The notes under the pieces: model-generated
What the model saw: the letters and a program-made list of their open reading frames with translations, nothing else
The model's database searches: none
Told to the model about the DNA's origin: nothing
Part shown: positions 37,684 through 50,189 of the stretch, piece after piece
How positions within the stretch are numbered: position 1 is the stretch's first letter
Layout: each line of letters opens with the position of its first letter
From: Osedax frankpressi
Lineage: Eukaryota; Annelida; Polychaeta; Sabellida; Siboglinidae
Direction of reading: 5' to 3'
DNA length: 64,000 nucleotides
Assembly: GCA_964035775.1 (NCBI GenBank)
Contig: OZ038312.1
Span: forward strand, 39,063,536-39,127,535
Position numbers and translations under genes: made by a program

Positions 37684-38271
37684 CTAGCATTTCTTCGTCG
37701 CCTTATTGTATCTTTGAAGATCTTTGCTTTCCAAGAGCAGGAATGGTTTCTTTTGTTTACAATCCATATTTCTCCATAATTGTCCTGCGCATTTTACGAA
37801 ATCAGTTATACATTGTATCTTTCCTTTCTTAGATTCTTGCTTATATAATCCAGTGAAGAACATAACATATGCATTTCTAGGTCTCTTGGGGCCCTTCTTT
37901 TGTTTCCTGTTCCTCCTTTTTATACAACGAGATCTTTTTGTTACTTTCTGTATTGTACGACCTACGCATCTTGATTTCGATCTTTTATTTATATTACGAG
38001 ATACTGGTTTACTGGTTTTTCTTTTGCATATATTGGTACATCTTTGATTTCTCGATGTTGACTTTTTGGTTGACTTTCTACATACTGATAATTTTCTTTT
38101 ACATAAGCTTGTATTTGTTTTACGATTTATGCATTTTTTCTTGGTAATTCTTGTAACGGGACATTTCTTTTTTATAATTCTTTTACTTGAACATGTTTTC
38201 TTAATGTTACGACTACAATTCCTCTTCTGCTTCATACTTCTAGAATTATTACGCTTGCAAGTAGATTTCAT
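37684..38271 (-). CDS. sperm-chromatin-type HMG-box protein, copy 2 (195 aa)
   Basis: Same design as copy 1, with 15 cysteines: 5, 19, 27, 37, 47, 57, 64, 78, 82, 102 and 116 in the tail, 154, 161, 171 and 195 in the box. Distinguishing residues: Ile117, Gly150 and Glu181 (LLLESKD, where the others have Ala). The Glu sits in the third helix of the box and changes local charge. Polyadenylation hexamer on the minus strand at 37622-37617. The 5' leader CGATCAAGACAGACG is conserved in all five copies, so the promoter was probably duplicated with the gene. Confidence 0.87.
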   Translation of the reverse strand: MKSTCKRNNSRSMKQKRNCSRNIKKTCSSKRIIKKKCPVTRITKKKCINRKTNTSLCKRKLSVCRKSTKKSTSRNQRCTNICKRKTSKPVSRNINKRSKSRCVGRTIQKVTKRSRCIKRRNRKQKKGPKRPRNAYVMFFTGLYKQESKKGKIQCITDFVKCAGQLWRNMDCKQKKPFLLLESKDLQRYNKATKKC

Positions 38272-38866
38272 TGTTAAAGAAATACGTCTGTCTTGATCGA
38301 TGTTTATTTTATAATGAAATAATTATGATTTTTATTTAATAACAAATTGTTAATTGCTTTTTAATTACTGCGAATAATGTTGTAAAATATTTTACAATTA
38401 ATAATTTTAATTAGAAATAAAATATTTTCTTAAATTTATAAATAAACATTTATTCAGACATTTTTTCTATTACATTTACTTTCAAAAGAAATAATTCTAG
38501 AATAGGAGGAACATACTCCATAATTATCAACACAATAAATATATAGGAAATTACATTTCTTATATATTATATACACCCTTATTTATTATATAAATATACA
38601 GGAAATTATATTTCTTATATATTATATACACCCTTATAAATATATATAATATTGATCACATAGAAAAATATTGAAAACGTGATTTTTATAAAGGAAAATT
38701 ACAAAAAAAATATATTTACATCGTTGGTTATAAAATATCCCCAATATGATAATCATTTGAAATTAATTATTTACACATTTCTTATATAACTATAGCTATG
38801 TTATATAGACGCGCGCAATTTAAACCTTCAATACTAACACACAATCAGATTCGCTATACCAACACA

Positions 38867-38953
38867 TTAAAATTAACAGTTAAGTTTGTTACTTATTACG
38901 AATCTCCTTAAGTATAATTCGTAATAAGTAACAAACTTAACTGTTAATTTTAA
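38867..38953. repeat. perfect 37-bp-arm palindrome in the spacer of units 2-3
   Basis: Left arm 38867-38903 begins TTAAAATTAACAGTTAAG; right arm 38917-38953 is its exact reverse complement; the 13-base loop is CTCCTTAAGTATA. Spacer 1 has only the right arm. Immediately left lies a block of about 50 bp that is inverted relative to spacer 1. Confidence 0.95.
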
Positions 38954-40706
38954 TATATCGCAATACAGTATATATAATATAAAATATAACGCATTTTATT
39001 ACAAAATATATACTATTGTTCAAAGTAAAAAGCTATTGTTAGTTAATTTTGAGATAATAATGGTAAATAAACGTAATAGCTATCATTTTAGTTAACCTCT
39101 GTATATTCCCTTACGCTTTATACTACCAAACAGAGAGTCTGGAAAAAGAAAGCAACCTGGAGATGACATGACGTCTTCTGATATTTGCTGAAACTGCAAT
39201 AAATCATACTTTAAAATAGCTTAGTTATAAATAAGGTTTGAATATTAGCAGATTAAATCTAAATATATATTTTTATATTTATATAATGTTTACAAGTGAA
39301 TACAAAAATATAATCGAAAATTGTTATTTTGATTATTTTCTGTAAATATTTATCTTGTATTTTATTAATGACGTATGTATTTATATGTGTAAATAATAAA
39401 ATGTATCCTATGCATATCTATTTATGAAGATTACCTTATATATAAACATTGTAGGTAGATAACTAATAATTAAACGATTAGAGATTATTATTACATTATT
39501 AATTGCTAAATTTGAAAACTTATAGAGATAACAAGTATGTACCATGTATACTTAATATAGAGAGATTATTATGTTAGCTATTCTTTAATTATGTTGTAAC
39601 AAATCAGATAATTATCTATATCAACATTATTATACGGTATTGTTTCATAATTCTGTTGTGAGTAATAATAGTATTATTTAATAATCTTTTGTTGACAATT
39701 AAAACATTTACATACACTTTTTTATTTAGTTACAATATTTTGTTATTTGATTGCATTCTATATATTTTATGATATAAAATAAAACATATATATTTTATAA
39801 TTTCATTAAAATCATAATCTATATTCCATTAGAGAGGCATGTCTACAATTTAATAACGGTATATCTAGTAAAGCTGATAGATGAAAACGCTTCTGCAATC
39901 TACCATTTACTCTCACTACTTAATATTCACGACCTTATAAGGATTGCATTATAATGATTGCATTGTTACAGAACACAGAATATTACCTAGACCGAGAAGT
40001 TATCATGTTGTCATATTTAGATATAATATACACGAATTGTTTCTGATATCGCCTGATACTGACAATCATATATATATGTTCTATATTTAAATATATAAAC
40101 TTGTGTACGTTAGTCGTGAACTATTACTGTTCGATGATGTATCATCGAGAGAATAGAATACTATATTTCTTGTAGGTGAATATAATAATTACTTATACCA
40201 TATAATAGATAGGTTATAGATACTTATACCATAATAGAGTAGGTTATTATCAAATATATGCTAACTTTATATTATATCGAATGAGTAAAATATAATATAT
40301 TTTAAACATTGGACCACAGACAATATAATATTATATAATCATAATAACTATTGAAATATACTATATGAGCTGCTAAAAATAGAATGCATCCCTGATGAGT
40401 ATATAGAGAAATGCCATGCTCTAGGAAATTCATTTGTAGAAATATTAGAAATATATTTATAAAATGTTACAATATTACAATGACAGATATGTTGATGGTT
40501 AAATTGAGTATTCTGCACTAGAATATTAAATATCCACTTCACATTATAGGTTTGATTTTATAAATGATCATATAACGAAATGTTGACTAAAGTATAAGTA
40601 TGAAATATTAATATAGTATAAATAATTATTGTTCAAATATTTATTAAGTATAATATAATAAAGAAATTTCTTCCTTCCTTTTATACTTAATTTCCAATTT
40701 AGATAT

Positions 40707-41294
40707 CTAGCATTTCTTCGTCGCCTTATTGTATCTTTGAAGATCTTTGCTTGCCAAGAGCAGGAATGGTTTCTTTTGTTTACAATCCATATTTCTCCAT
40801 AATTGTCCTGCGCATTTTACGAAATCAGTTATACATTGTATCTTTCCTTTCTTAGATTCTTGCTTATATAATCCAGTGAAGAACATAACATACGCATTTC
40901 TAGGTCTCTTGGGGCCCTTCTTTTGTTTCCTGTTCCTCCTTTTTATACAACGAGATCTTTTTGTTACTTTCTGTATTGTACGACCTACGCATCTTGATTT
41001 CGATCTTTTATTTATATTACGAGATACTGGTTTACTGGTTTTCCTTTTGCATATATTGGTACATCTTTGATTTCTCGATGTTGACTTTTTGGTTGACTTT
41101 CTACATACTGATAATTTTCTTTTACATAAGCTTGTATTTGTTTTACGATTTATGCATTTTTTCTTGGTAATTCTTGTAACGGGACATTTCTTTTTTATAA
41201 TTCTTTTACTTGAACATGTTTTCTTAATGTTACGACTACAATTCCTCTTCTGCTTCATACTTCTAGAATTATTACGCTTGCAAGTAGATTTCAT
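40707..41294 (-). CDS. sperm-chromatin-type HMG-box protein, copy 3 (195 aa)
   Basis: Differs from copy 2 only at residue 181 (Ala instead of Glu); shares its Ile117 and Gly150. Full reading frame, all 15 cysteines kept, same leader and 3' hexamer. Copies 2 and 3 are therefore the closest pair by protein sequence, consistent with neighbour duplication or conversion. Confidence 0.87.
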   Translation of the reverse strand: MKSTCKRNNSRSMKQKRNCSRNIKKTCSSKRIIKKKCPVTRITKKKCINRKTNTSLCKRKLSVCRKSTKKSTSRNQRCTNICKRKTSKPVSRNINKRSKSRCVGRTIQKVTKRSRCIKRRNRKQKKGPKRPRNAYVMFFTGLYKQESKKGKIQCITDFVKCAGQLWRNMDCKQKKPFLLLASKDLQRYNKATKKC

Positions 41295-41889
41295 TGTTAA
41301 AGAAATACGTCTGTCTTGATCGATGTTTATTTTATAATGAAATAATTATGATTTTTATTTAATAACAAATTGTTAATTGCTTTTTAATTACTGCGAATAA
41401 TGTTGTAAAATGTTTTACAATTAATAATTTTAATTAGAAATAAAATATTTTCTTAAATTTATAAATAAACATTTATTCAGACATTTTTTCTATTACATTT
41501 ACTTTCAAAAGAAATAATTCTAGAATAGGAGGAACATACTCCATAATTATCAACACAATAAATATATAGGAAATTACATTTCTTATATATTATATACACC
41601 CTTATATATTATATAAATATACAGGAAATTATATTTCTTATATATTATATACACCCTTATAAATATATATAATATTGATCACATAGAAAAATATTGAAAA
41701 CGTGATTTTTATAAAGGAAAATTACAAAAAAAATATATTTACATCGTTGGTTATAAAATATCCCCAATATGATAATCATTTGAAATTAATTATTTACACA
41801 TTCCTTATATAACTATAGCTATGTTATATAGACGCGCGCAATTTAAACCTTCAATACTAACACACAATCAGATTCGCTATACCAACACA

Positions 41890-41976
41890 TTAACATTAAC
41901 AGTTAAGTGTGTTACTTATTACGAATCTCCTTAAGTATAATTCGTAATAAGTAACAAACTTAACTGTTAATTTTAA
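41890..41976. repeat. 37-bp-arm palindrome in the spacer of units 3-4, two mismatches
   Basis: Arms 41890-41926 and 41940-41976 around the same 13-base loop as in the previous spacer. The left arm has two changes (TTAACATTAAC, AAGTGTG) that break pairing; the right arm is unchanged. Confidence 0.93.
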
Positions 41977-43646
41977 TATATCGCAATACAGTATATATAA
42001 TATATAATATAACGCATTTTATTACAAAATATATACTATTGTTCAAAGTAAAAAGATATTGTTAGTTAATTTTTAGATAATAATGGTAAATAAACGTAAT
42101 AGCTATCATTTTAGTTAACCTCGGTATATTCCCTTATGATTTGTACTACCAAACAGAGAGTCTGGAAAAAGAAAGCAACCTGGAGATGACATGACGTCTT
42201 CTGATATTTGCTGAAACTGTAATAAATCATACTTTAAAATAACTTAGTTATAAATAAGGTTTGAATATTAGCAGATTAAATCTAAATATATATTTTTATA
42301 TTTATATAATGTTTACAAGTGAATACAAAAATATAATCGAAAATTGTTATTTTGATTATTTTCTGTAAATATTTATCTTGTATTTTATTAATGACGTATG
42401 TATTTATATGTGTAAATAATAAAATGTATCCTATGCATATCTATTTATGAAGATTACCTTATATATAAACATTGTTGGTAGATAACAAATAATTAAACTA
42501 TTAGAGATTATTATTACATTATTAATTGCTAAATTTTAAAACTTATAGAGATAACAAGAGCTTATTATTTTGCTATTTTTTAATTATGTTGGAATAAATC
42601 AGATAATTATCTATATCAACATTATTATACGGTATTGTTTCATAATTCTGTTGTGTGTAATAAAAGCATTATTTAATAATCTTTTGTTGACAATTAAAAC
42701 ATTTACATACACTTTTTTATTTAGTTACAATATTTTGTTATTTGATTGCATTCTATATATTTTATGATATAAAATAAAACATATATATTTTATAATTTCA
42801 TTAAAATCATAATCTATATTCCATTAGAGAGGCATGTCTACATTTTAATAACGGTATATCTAGTAAAGCTGATAGATGAAAACGCTTCTGCAATCTACCA
42901 TTTACTCTCACTACTTAATATTCACGACCTCAATGGTTGTTACAGAACACAGAATATTACCTAGACCGAGATGTTATCATGTTGTCATATTTAGATATAA
43001 TATACACGAATTGTTTCTGATATCGCCTGATACTGACAATCATATATATGTTCTATATTTAAATATATAAACTTGTGTACGTTAGTCGTGAAATATTAAT
43101 GTTCGATGATGTATCATCGAGAGAATAGAATACTATATTTCTTGTAGGTGAATATAATAATTACTTATACCATATATAATAGAGTAGGTTATTATCAAAT
43201 ATATGCTAACTGTATATTATAGCGAATGAATAAAATATAATATATTTTAAATATTGGACCACATATAATATTATATAATCATAATAACTATTGAAATATA
43301 CCATATGAGCTGCTAAAAATAGAATGCATCCCTGATGAGTATATAGAGAAATACCAAGCTCTAGGAAATTCATTGGTAGAAATATTAGAAATATATTTAT
43401 AAAATGTTACAATATTACAATGACAAATATGTTGATGGTTAAATTGAGTATTCTTCACTAGAATATTAAATATCCACTTCACATTATAGGTTTGATTTTA
43501 TAAATGATCATATAACGAAATGTTGACTAAAGTATAAGTATGAAATATTAATATAGTATAAATAATTATTGTTCAAATATTTATTAAGTATAATATAATA
43601 AAGAAATTTCTTCCTTCCTTTTATACTTAATTTCCAGTTCAGTTAT

Positions 43647-44234
43647 CTAGCATTTCTTCGTCGCCTTATTGTATCTTTGAAGATCTTTGTTTGCCAAGAG
43701 CAGGAATGGTTTCTTTTGTTTACAATCCATATTTCTCCATAATTGTCCTGCGCATTTTACGAAATCTGTTATACATTGTATCTTTGCTTTCTTAGATTCT
43801 TGCTTATATAATCCAGTGAAGAACATAACATACGCATTTCTAGGTCTCTTGGGGCCCTTCTTTTGTTTCCTGTTCCTCCTTTTTCTACAACGAGATCTTT
43901 TTGTTACTTTCTGTATTGTACGACCTACGCATCTTGATTTCGATCTTTTATTTATATTACGAGATACTGGTTTACTGGTTTTTCTTTTGCATATATTGGT
44001 ACATCTTTGATTTCTCGATGTTGACTTTTTGGTTGACTTTCTACATACTGATAATTTTCTTTTACATAAGCTTGTATTTGTTTTACGATTTATGCATTTT
44101 TTCTTGGTAATTCTTGTAACGGGACATTTCTTTTTTATAATTCTTTTACTTGAACATGTTTTCTTAATGTTACGACTACAATTCCTCTTCTGTTTCATAC
44201 TTCTAGAATTATTACGCTTGCAAGTAGATTTCAT
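43647..44234 (-). CDS. sperm-chromatin-type HMG-box protein, copy 4 (195 aa)
   Basis: Carries Arg117 and Ala150 like copy 1, not Ile117/Gly150 like copies 2 and 3, and has Asn182 (LLLANKD), unique to this copy. This shuffling of variants among copies indicates gene conversion or unequal exchange within the array. Intact frame and all 15 cysteines. Confidence 0.87.
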   Translation of the reverse strand: MKSTCKRNNSRSMKQKRNCSRNIKKTCSSKRIIKKKCPVTRITKKKCINRKTNTSLCKRKLSVCRKSTKKSTSRNQRCTNICKRKTSKPVSRNINKRSKSRCVGRTIQKVTKRSRCRKRRNRKQKKGPKRPRNAYVMFFTGLYKQESKKAKIQCITDFVKCAGQLWRNMDCKQKKPFLLLANKDLQRYNKATKKC

Positions 44235-44843
44235 TGTTAAAGAAATACGTCTGTCTTGATCGATGTTTATTTTATAATGAAATAATTATGATTTTTATTT
44301 AATAACAAATTGTTAATTGCTTTTTAATTACTGCGAATAATGTTGTAAAATGTTTTACAATTAATAATTTTAATTAGAAATAAAATATTTTCTTAAATTT
44401 ATAAATAAACATTTATTCAGACATTTTTTCTATTACATTTACTTTCAAAAGAAATAATTCTAGAATAGGAGGAACATACTCCATAATTATCAACACAATA
44501 AATATATAGGAAATTACATTTCTTATATATTATATACACCCTTATTTATTATATAAATATACAGGAAATTATATTTCTTATATATTATATACAATTATAA
44601 ATATATACCCTTATAAATATATATAATATTGATCACATAGAAAAATATTGAAAACGTGATTTTTATAAAGGAAAATTACAAAAAAAATATATTTACATCG
44701 TTGGTTATAAAATATCCCCAATATGATAATCATTTGAAATTAATTATTTACACATTCCTTATATAACTATAGCTATGTTATATAGACGCGCGCAATTTAA
44801 ACCTTCAATACTAACACACAATCAGATTCGCTATACCAACACA

Positions 44844-44930
44844 TTAAAATTAACAGTTAAGTTTGTTACTTATTACGAATCTCCTTAAGTATAATTCGTA
44901 ATAAGTAACAAACTTAACTGTTAATTTTAA
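44844..44930. repeat. perfect 37-bp-arm palindrome in the spacer of units 4-5
   Basis: Arms 44844-44880 and 44894-44930 are exact reverse complements with the same 13-base loop. Identical to the copy at 38867. Confidence 0.95.
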
Positions 44931-46683
44931 TATATCGCAATACAGTATATATAATATATAATATAACGCATTTTATTACAAAATATATACTATTGTTCAA
45001 AGTAAAAAGCTATTGTTAGTTAATTTTGAGATAATAATGGTAAATAAACGTAATAGCTATCATTTTAGTTAACCTCTGTATATTCCCTTACGCTTTATAC
45101 TACCAAACAGAGAGTCTGGAAAAAGAAAGCAACCTGGAGATGACATGACGTCTTCTGATATTTTCTGAAACTGCAATAAATCATACTTTAAAATAGCTTA
45201 GTTATAAATAAGGTTTGAATATTAGCAGATTAAATCTAAATATATATTTTTATATTTATATAATGTTTATAAGTGAATACAAAAATATAATCGAAAATTG
45301 TTATTTTGATTATTTTCTGTAAATATTTATCTTGTATTTTATTAATGACGTATGTATTTATATGTGTAAATAATAAAATGTATCCTATGCATATCTATTT
45401 ATGAAGATTACCTTATATATAAACATTGTAGGTAGATAACTAATAATTAAACGATTAGAGATTATTATTACATTATTAATTGCTAAATTTGAAAACTTAT
45501 AGAGATAACAAGTATGTACCATGTATACTTAATATAGAGAGATTATTATGTTAGCTATTCTTTAATTATGTTGTAACAAATCAGATAATTATCTATATCA
45601 ACATTATTATACGGTATTGTTTCATAATTCTGTTGTGAGTAATAATAGTATTATTTAATAATCTTTTGTTGACAATTAAAACATTTACATACACTTTTTT
45701 ATTTAGTTACAATATTTTGTTATTTGATTGCATTCTATATATTTTATGATATAAAATAAAACATATATATTTTATAATTTCATTAAAATCATAATCTATA
45801 TTCCATTAGAGAGGCATGTCTACAATTTAATAACGGTATATCTAGTAAAGCTGATAGATGAAAACGCTTCTGCAATCTACCATTTACTCTCACTACTTAA
45901 TATTCACGACCTTATAAGGATTGCATTATAATGATTGCATTGTTACAGAACACAGAATATTACCTAGACCGAGATGTTATCATGTTGTCATATTTAGATA
46001 TAATATACATAAATTGTTTCTGATATCGCCTGATACTGACAATCATATATATATTTTCTATATTTAAATATATAAACTTGTGTACGTTAGTCGTGAAATA
46101 TTACTGTTCGATGATGTATCATCGAGAGAATAGAATACTATATTTCTTGTAGGTGAATATAATAATTACTTATACCATATAATATATAGGTTATAGATAC
46201 TTATACCATAATAGAGTAGGTTATTATCAAATATATGCTAACTTTATATTATATCGAATGAGTAAAATATTATATATTTTAAACATTGGACCACAGACAA
46301 TATAATATTATATAATCATAATAACTATTGAAATATACTGTATGAGCTGCTAAAAATAGAATGCATCCCTGATGAGTATATAGAGAAATGCCAGGCTCTA
46401 GGAAATTCATTTGTAGAAATATTAGAAATATATTTATAAAATGTTACAATATTACAATGACAAATATGTTGATGGTTAAATTGAGTATTCTGCACTAGAA
46501 TATTAAATATCCACTTCACATTATAGGTTTGATTTTATAAATGATCATATAACGAAATGTTGACTAAAGTATAAGTATGAAATATTAATATAGTATAAAT
46601 AATTATTGTTCAAATATTTATTAAGCATAATATAATAAAGAAATTTCTTCCTTCCTTTTATACTTAATTTCCAATTCAGATAT

Positions 46684-47271
46684 CTAGCATTTCTTCGTCG
46701 CCTTATTGTATCTTTGAAGATCTTTGCTTGCCAAGAGCAGGAATGGTTTCTTTTGTTTACAATCCATATTTCTCCATAATTGTCCTGCGCATTTTACGAA
46801 ATCAGTTATACATTGTATCTTTCCTTTCTTAGATTCTTGCTTATATAATCCAGTGAAGAACATAACATACGCATTTCTAGGTCTCTTGGGGCCCTTCTTT
46901 TGTTTCCTGTTCCTCCTTTTTCTACAACGAGATCTTTTTGTTACTTTCTGTATTGTACGACCTACGCATCTTGATTTCGATCTTTTATTTTTATTACGAG
47001 ATACTGGTTTACTGGTTTTCCTTTTGCATATATTGGTACGTTTTTGATTTCTCGATGTTGACTTTTTGGTTGACTTTCTACATACTGATAATTTTCTTTT
47101 ACATAAGCTTGTATTTGTTTTACGATTTATGCATTTTTTCTTGGTAATTCTTGTAACGGGACATTTCTTTTTTATAATTCTTTTACTTGAACATGTTTTC
47201 TTAATGTTACGACTACAATTCCTCTTCTGCTTCATACTTCTAGAATTATTACGCTTGCAAGTAGATTTCAT
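46684..47271 (-). CDS. sperm-chromatin-type HMG-box protein, copy 5 (195 aa)
   Basis: The most divergent of the intact tails: Lys77-Arg78 in place of Arg77-Cys78, so one tail cysteine is lost (14 left), and Lys94 in place of Ile94. The box has Arg117, Gly150 and Ala181. Reading frame intact. It is the outermost copy; its 5' flank departs from the array about 75 bases before the start codon, so its upstream control region may differ from that of copies 1-4. Confidence 0.86.
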   Translation of the reverse strand: MKSTCKRNNSRSMKQKRNCSRNIKKTCSSKRIIKKKCPVTRITKKKCINRKTNTSLCKRKLSVCRKSTKKSTSRNQKRTNICKRKTSKPVSRNKNKRSKSRCVGRTIQKVTKRSRCRKRRNRKQKKGPKRPRNAYVMFFTGLYKQESKKGKIQCITDFVKCAGQLWRNMDCKQKKPFLLLASKDLQRYNKATKKC

Positions 47272-47734
47272 TGTTAAAGAAATACGTCTGTCTTGATCGA
47301 TGTTTATTTTATAATGAAATAATTATGATTATTATTTAATAACAAATTGCTAATTGCTTTTTAATTTTGTAAAATATTCTACAATTAATAATTTTAATGC
47401 ATATTTAATGAGTAACATTTAAATTCGAAATGAATTCGAAATAAAATATTTTCCTAAATTTATAAATAAACATTGATTCAGACATTTTCAAAATAAATAT
47501 ACTTTTTTATAACAATATATACTTTTAAAGGCTATAATTAGAAATGTATGAAGCGGAAGATGAATACTTGGCGTAAAATTTAGAAAATATGGACAAGTAA
47601 AATAATTATAAAAAAATATCTCATTACAAGAATTATAAATATAGAATGAATCTATTGTAAAACAAATCGTGGCTTATATAGGAGAACATTATCAGTATCT
47701 TGAAATTCAACTAAAACCTCAACTTCAAGAAAGC

Positions 47735-48061
47735 AAGGTAAAAGTAAAACGAGTAATCTAGTATCTCGTAATATAAATAAAAGAATTGTTAATCGTAAAA
47801 CAAAGAAAGTGACAATAAGATCTCCTTATATAAAAACAAAAGAAACAAAAGAAAGTCCCAAAGAGACCTAGAAATGCATATGTTATATTCTTCATTAGAT
47901 TATATAAACGAGAATCGAAGAAAGGATAGCTATGTATAACGGAATTTGTAAAATTCGCTGGAGAAATGTTGATTGTTAGCAAAAGAAATAAATTCATGCT
48001 CTTGGTAAGTAAAGATCTTCAAAAATACAATAAGACGATGAAGACGATGAAGAAATTCTAG
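47735..48061 (+). pseudogene. decayed, inverted sixth copy of the HMG-box gene
   Basis: On the plus strand, opposite to the five intact copies and head to head with copy 5. Matches start in the second half of the basic tail (TCTCGTAATATAAATAAAAG), run through the box (CCTAGAAATGCATATGTTAT) and end at the equivalent of the terminal Lys-Lys codons and stop at 48061. About the first 85 codons are absent. There are several frameshifting deletions and in-frame stops inside the box, for example within helix 1-2 and after GTTGATTGT. Much more diverged than the intact copies are from each other, so it is an old duplicate that has escaped homogenisation. Confidence 0.85.
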
Positions 48062-48819
48062 ATATCTGAAATTGGGCGTAACATAAATGTAGAAATTTCT
48101 TAATACATTTTGAAACAAATTATTTACAAAACCACAGAGATTTTATCATGGTAACTATATCTAATCAACTGTATTGTGTATCTTCTGTTGGCATATCCAT
48201 CTAAATATCTCTATCTGGGTACCTCGACATATGTCCAGTTTGTTCAATTACTTAGTTGTCTACATTATAGATTTTCATACGATCAAATTAATATAATAAT
48301 TACGAAATTATATATATCTGTTATATAAATATAGAAATATAAATCATTAATTAAGACTATTTATTGTTATGACAATATCAAGTCCCGGCATGTATCCCAC
48401 AATTACAATATAACTGTACTGTATGTATAGCTTCACTGATTAAATACAATTTAGTTGTATTGTTTTCACATTATTTTGTAAACTCACTTTCAGTTATTAA
48501 ATAATTGTGTACTCTAATTTCTGAAAATGTGTGTGTGTATTTGTGTGTACATAGACATACACACATATACACAGGCATAAATGCACACACATATGCAGAT
48601 ACAAACACACACACACACATATAAATATATTGATATATATTGGTATATATTCGGTGGAATCCTATATACAGTCACACATTCCTTCGTAGCCTTTCTTTAG
48701 TTAATATGTACCAGTTTTTACAAGAGACTGTTTATTAAAACGGAATATGCATATATTTATATAATATCTCATATCTGGATATCCGTGTTCTATTTATTTC
48801 TAACACAAGGAAAGGATGT
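48062..48819. other. unique AT-rich sequence with CA/TG microsatellites
   Basis: No gene recognised. Degenerate (TG)n/(CA)n tracts occur near 48525-48620. Confidence 0.6.
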
Positions 48820-49765
48820 AATATAATGTACAGTGTATAGTATACAATTCATAATATGATGTATAATGTATAATATACAATGCATAATATAATGTATAAT
48901 GTATAATATACAATGCATAATATAATGTACAGTGTATAGTATACAATGCATAATATAATGTATAATGTATAATATACAATGCATAATATAATGTACAATG
49001 TATAATGTATAATATATAATGCATAATATAATTTACAATGTATAATGTATAATATACAATGCATAATATAATGTACAATGCATAATATACAATGCATAAT
49101 ATACAATGCATAATATAATGTACAATGTATAATGTATAATATACAATGCATAATATAATGTACAGTGTATAGTATACAATGCATAATATAATGTACAGTG
49201 TATAATATACAATGCATAATATAATGTATAATGTATATTATACATTATACATTGTACATTATATTATGCATTGTATATTATACATTATACATTATATTAT
49301 GAATTGTATACTATACACTGTACATTATATTATGCATTGTATATTATACATTATACATTATATTATGCATTGTATATTATACATTGTACATTATATTATG
49401 CATTGTACATTATACATTATACATTATATTATGCATTGTATATTATACACTGTACATTATATTATGCATTGTATATTATACATTGTACATTATATTATGC
49501 ATTATACATTGTACATTATATTATGCAGTGTATATTATACATTATACATTATATTATGCATTGTATATTATACATTATATACTGTACATTATATTATGCA
49601 TTGTATATTATACACTGTATATTATATTATCCATTGTATATTATACATTATACATTATATTATGCATTGTATATTATACATTATACATTATACATTGTAC
49701 AGTATATTGTATATTATACAGTGTACAGTATATTATACATTATACATTGTACAGTATATCTATAT
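48820..49765. repeat. large inverted-repeat minisatellite centred at 49238
   Basis: Left of 49238 the DNA is copies of GCATAATATAATGTACAATG-like units; right of it the same units appear as reverse complement (CATTGTACATTATATTATGC). At the centre, 15 bases mirror exactly around a single base. The arms are roughly 420 and 530 bp and imperfect, so the whole region could extrude as a cruciform or fold as one long RNA hairpin. Confidence 0.93.
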
Positions 49766-49910
49766 CATAAGGAAGGTTATCACATTATAGCAAATTTATT
49801 AAATTATATTATTGCATATCACAATCCTCCTTATTTATAATTTGAACTGTCGTTTAACTCACATTTGTGATAGAACGCAACTATTATATCTTAGATACTA
49901 CACTATTACT

Positions 49911-49911
<1 letters not shown>

Positions 49912-49947
<36 letters not shown>
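49912..49947. repeat. TA microsatellite
   Basis: Simple (TA)n tract just left of the GC-richer block at 50.0-50.4 kb. Confidence 0.95.
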
Positions 49948-49950
<3 letters not shown>

Positions 49951-50189
49951 ACATTCATTAATGCAAAACTTGAGTAATAAATAAATGGCCATAGAGTAAT
50001 GTCGGTGAATCACGGGGATGAATAGGAAACCTCCATGGATAGCTACGATTGGCCGAGAAAGGGAGAAAATCGTACAATAGAGGGATTACGGCGATAGTAA
50101 CAACACCATTCGGAACTGCACTCGCTACGATATTTGCACACGGTCTTGACGTATACTCAACGTAGCAATGTAAACCTACGACTAGAAGT

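Larger units (their letters stand above)
34430..47345 (-). repeat. tandem array of five ~3-kb units, each with one sperm-type HMG-box gene
   Basis: Starts of successive coding regions are 3144, 3023, 2940 and 3037 bp apart. Coding regions and spacers of units 2-5 are nearly identical apart from short indels. Unit 1 matches the others over its coding region and 5' spacer but its 3' flank before about 34455 is much more diverged. The homology ends abruptly at about 47345, 5' of the fifth gene. Confidence 0.95.
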
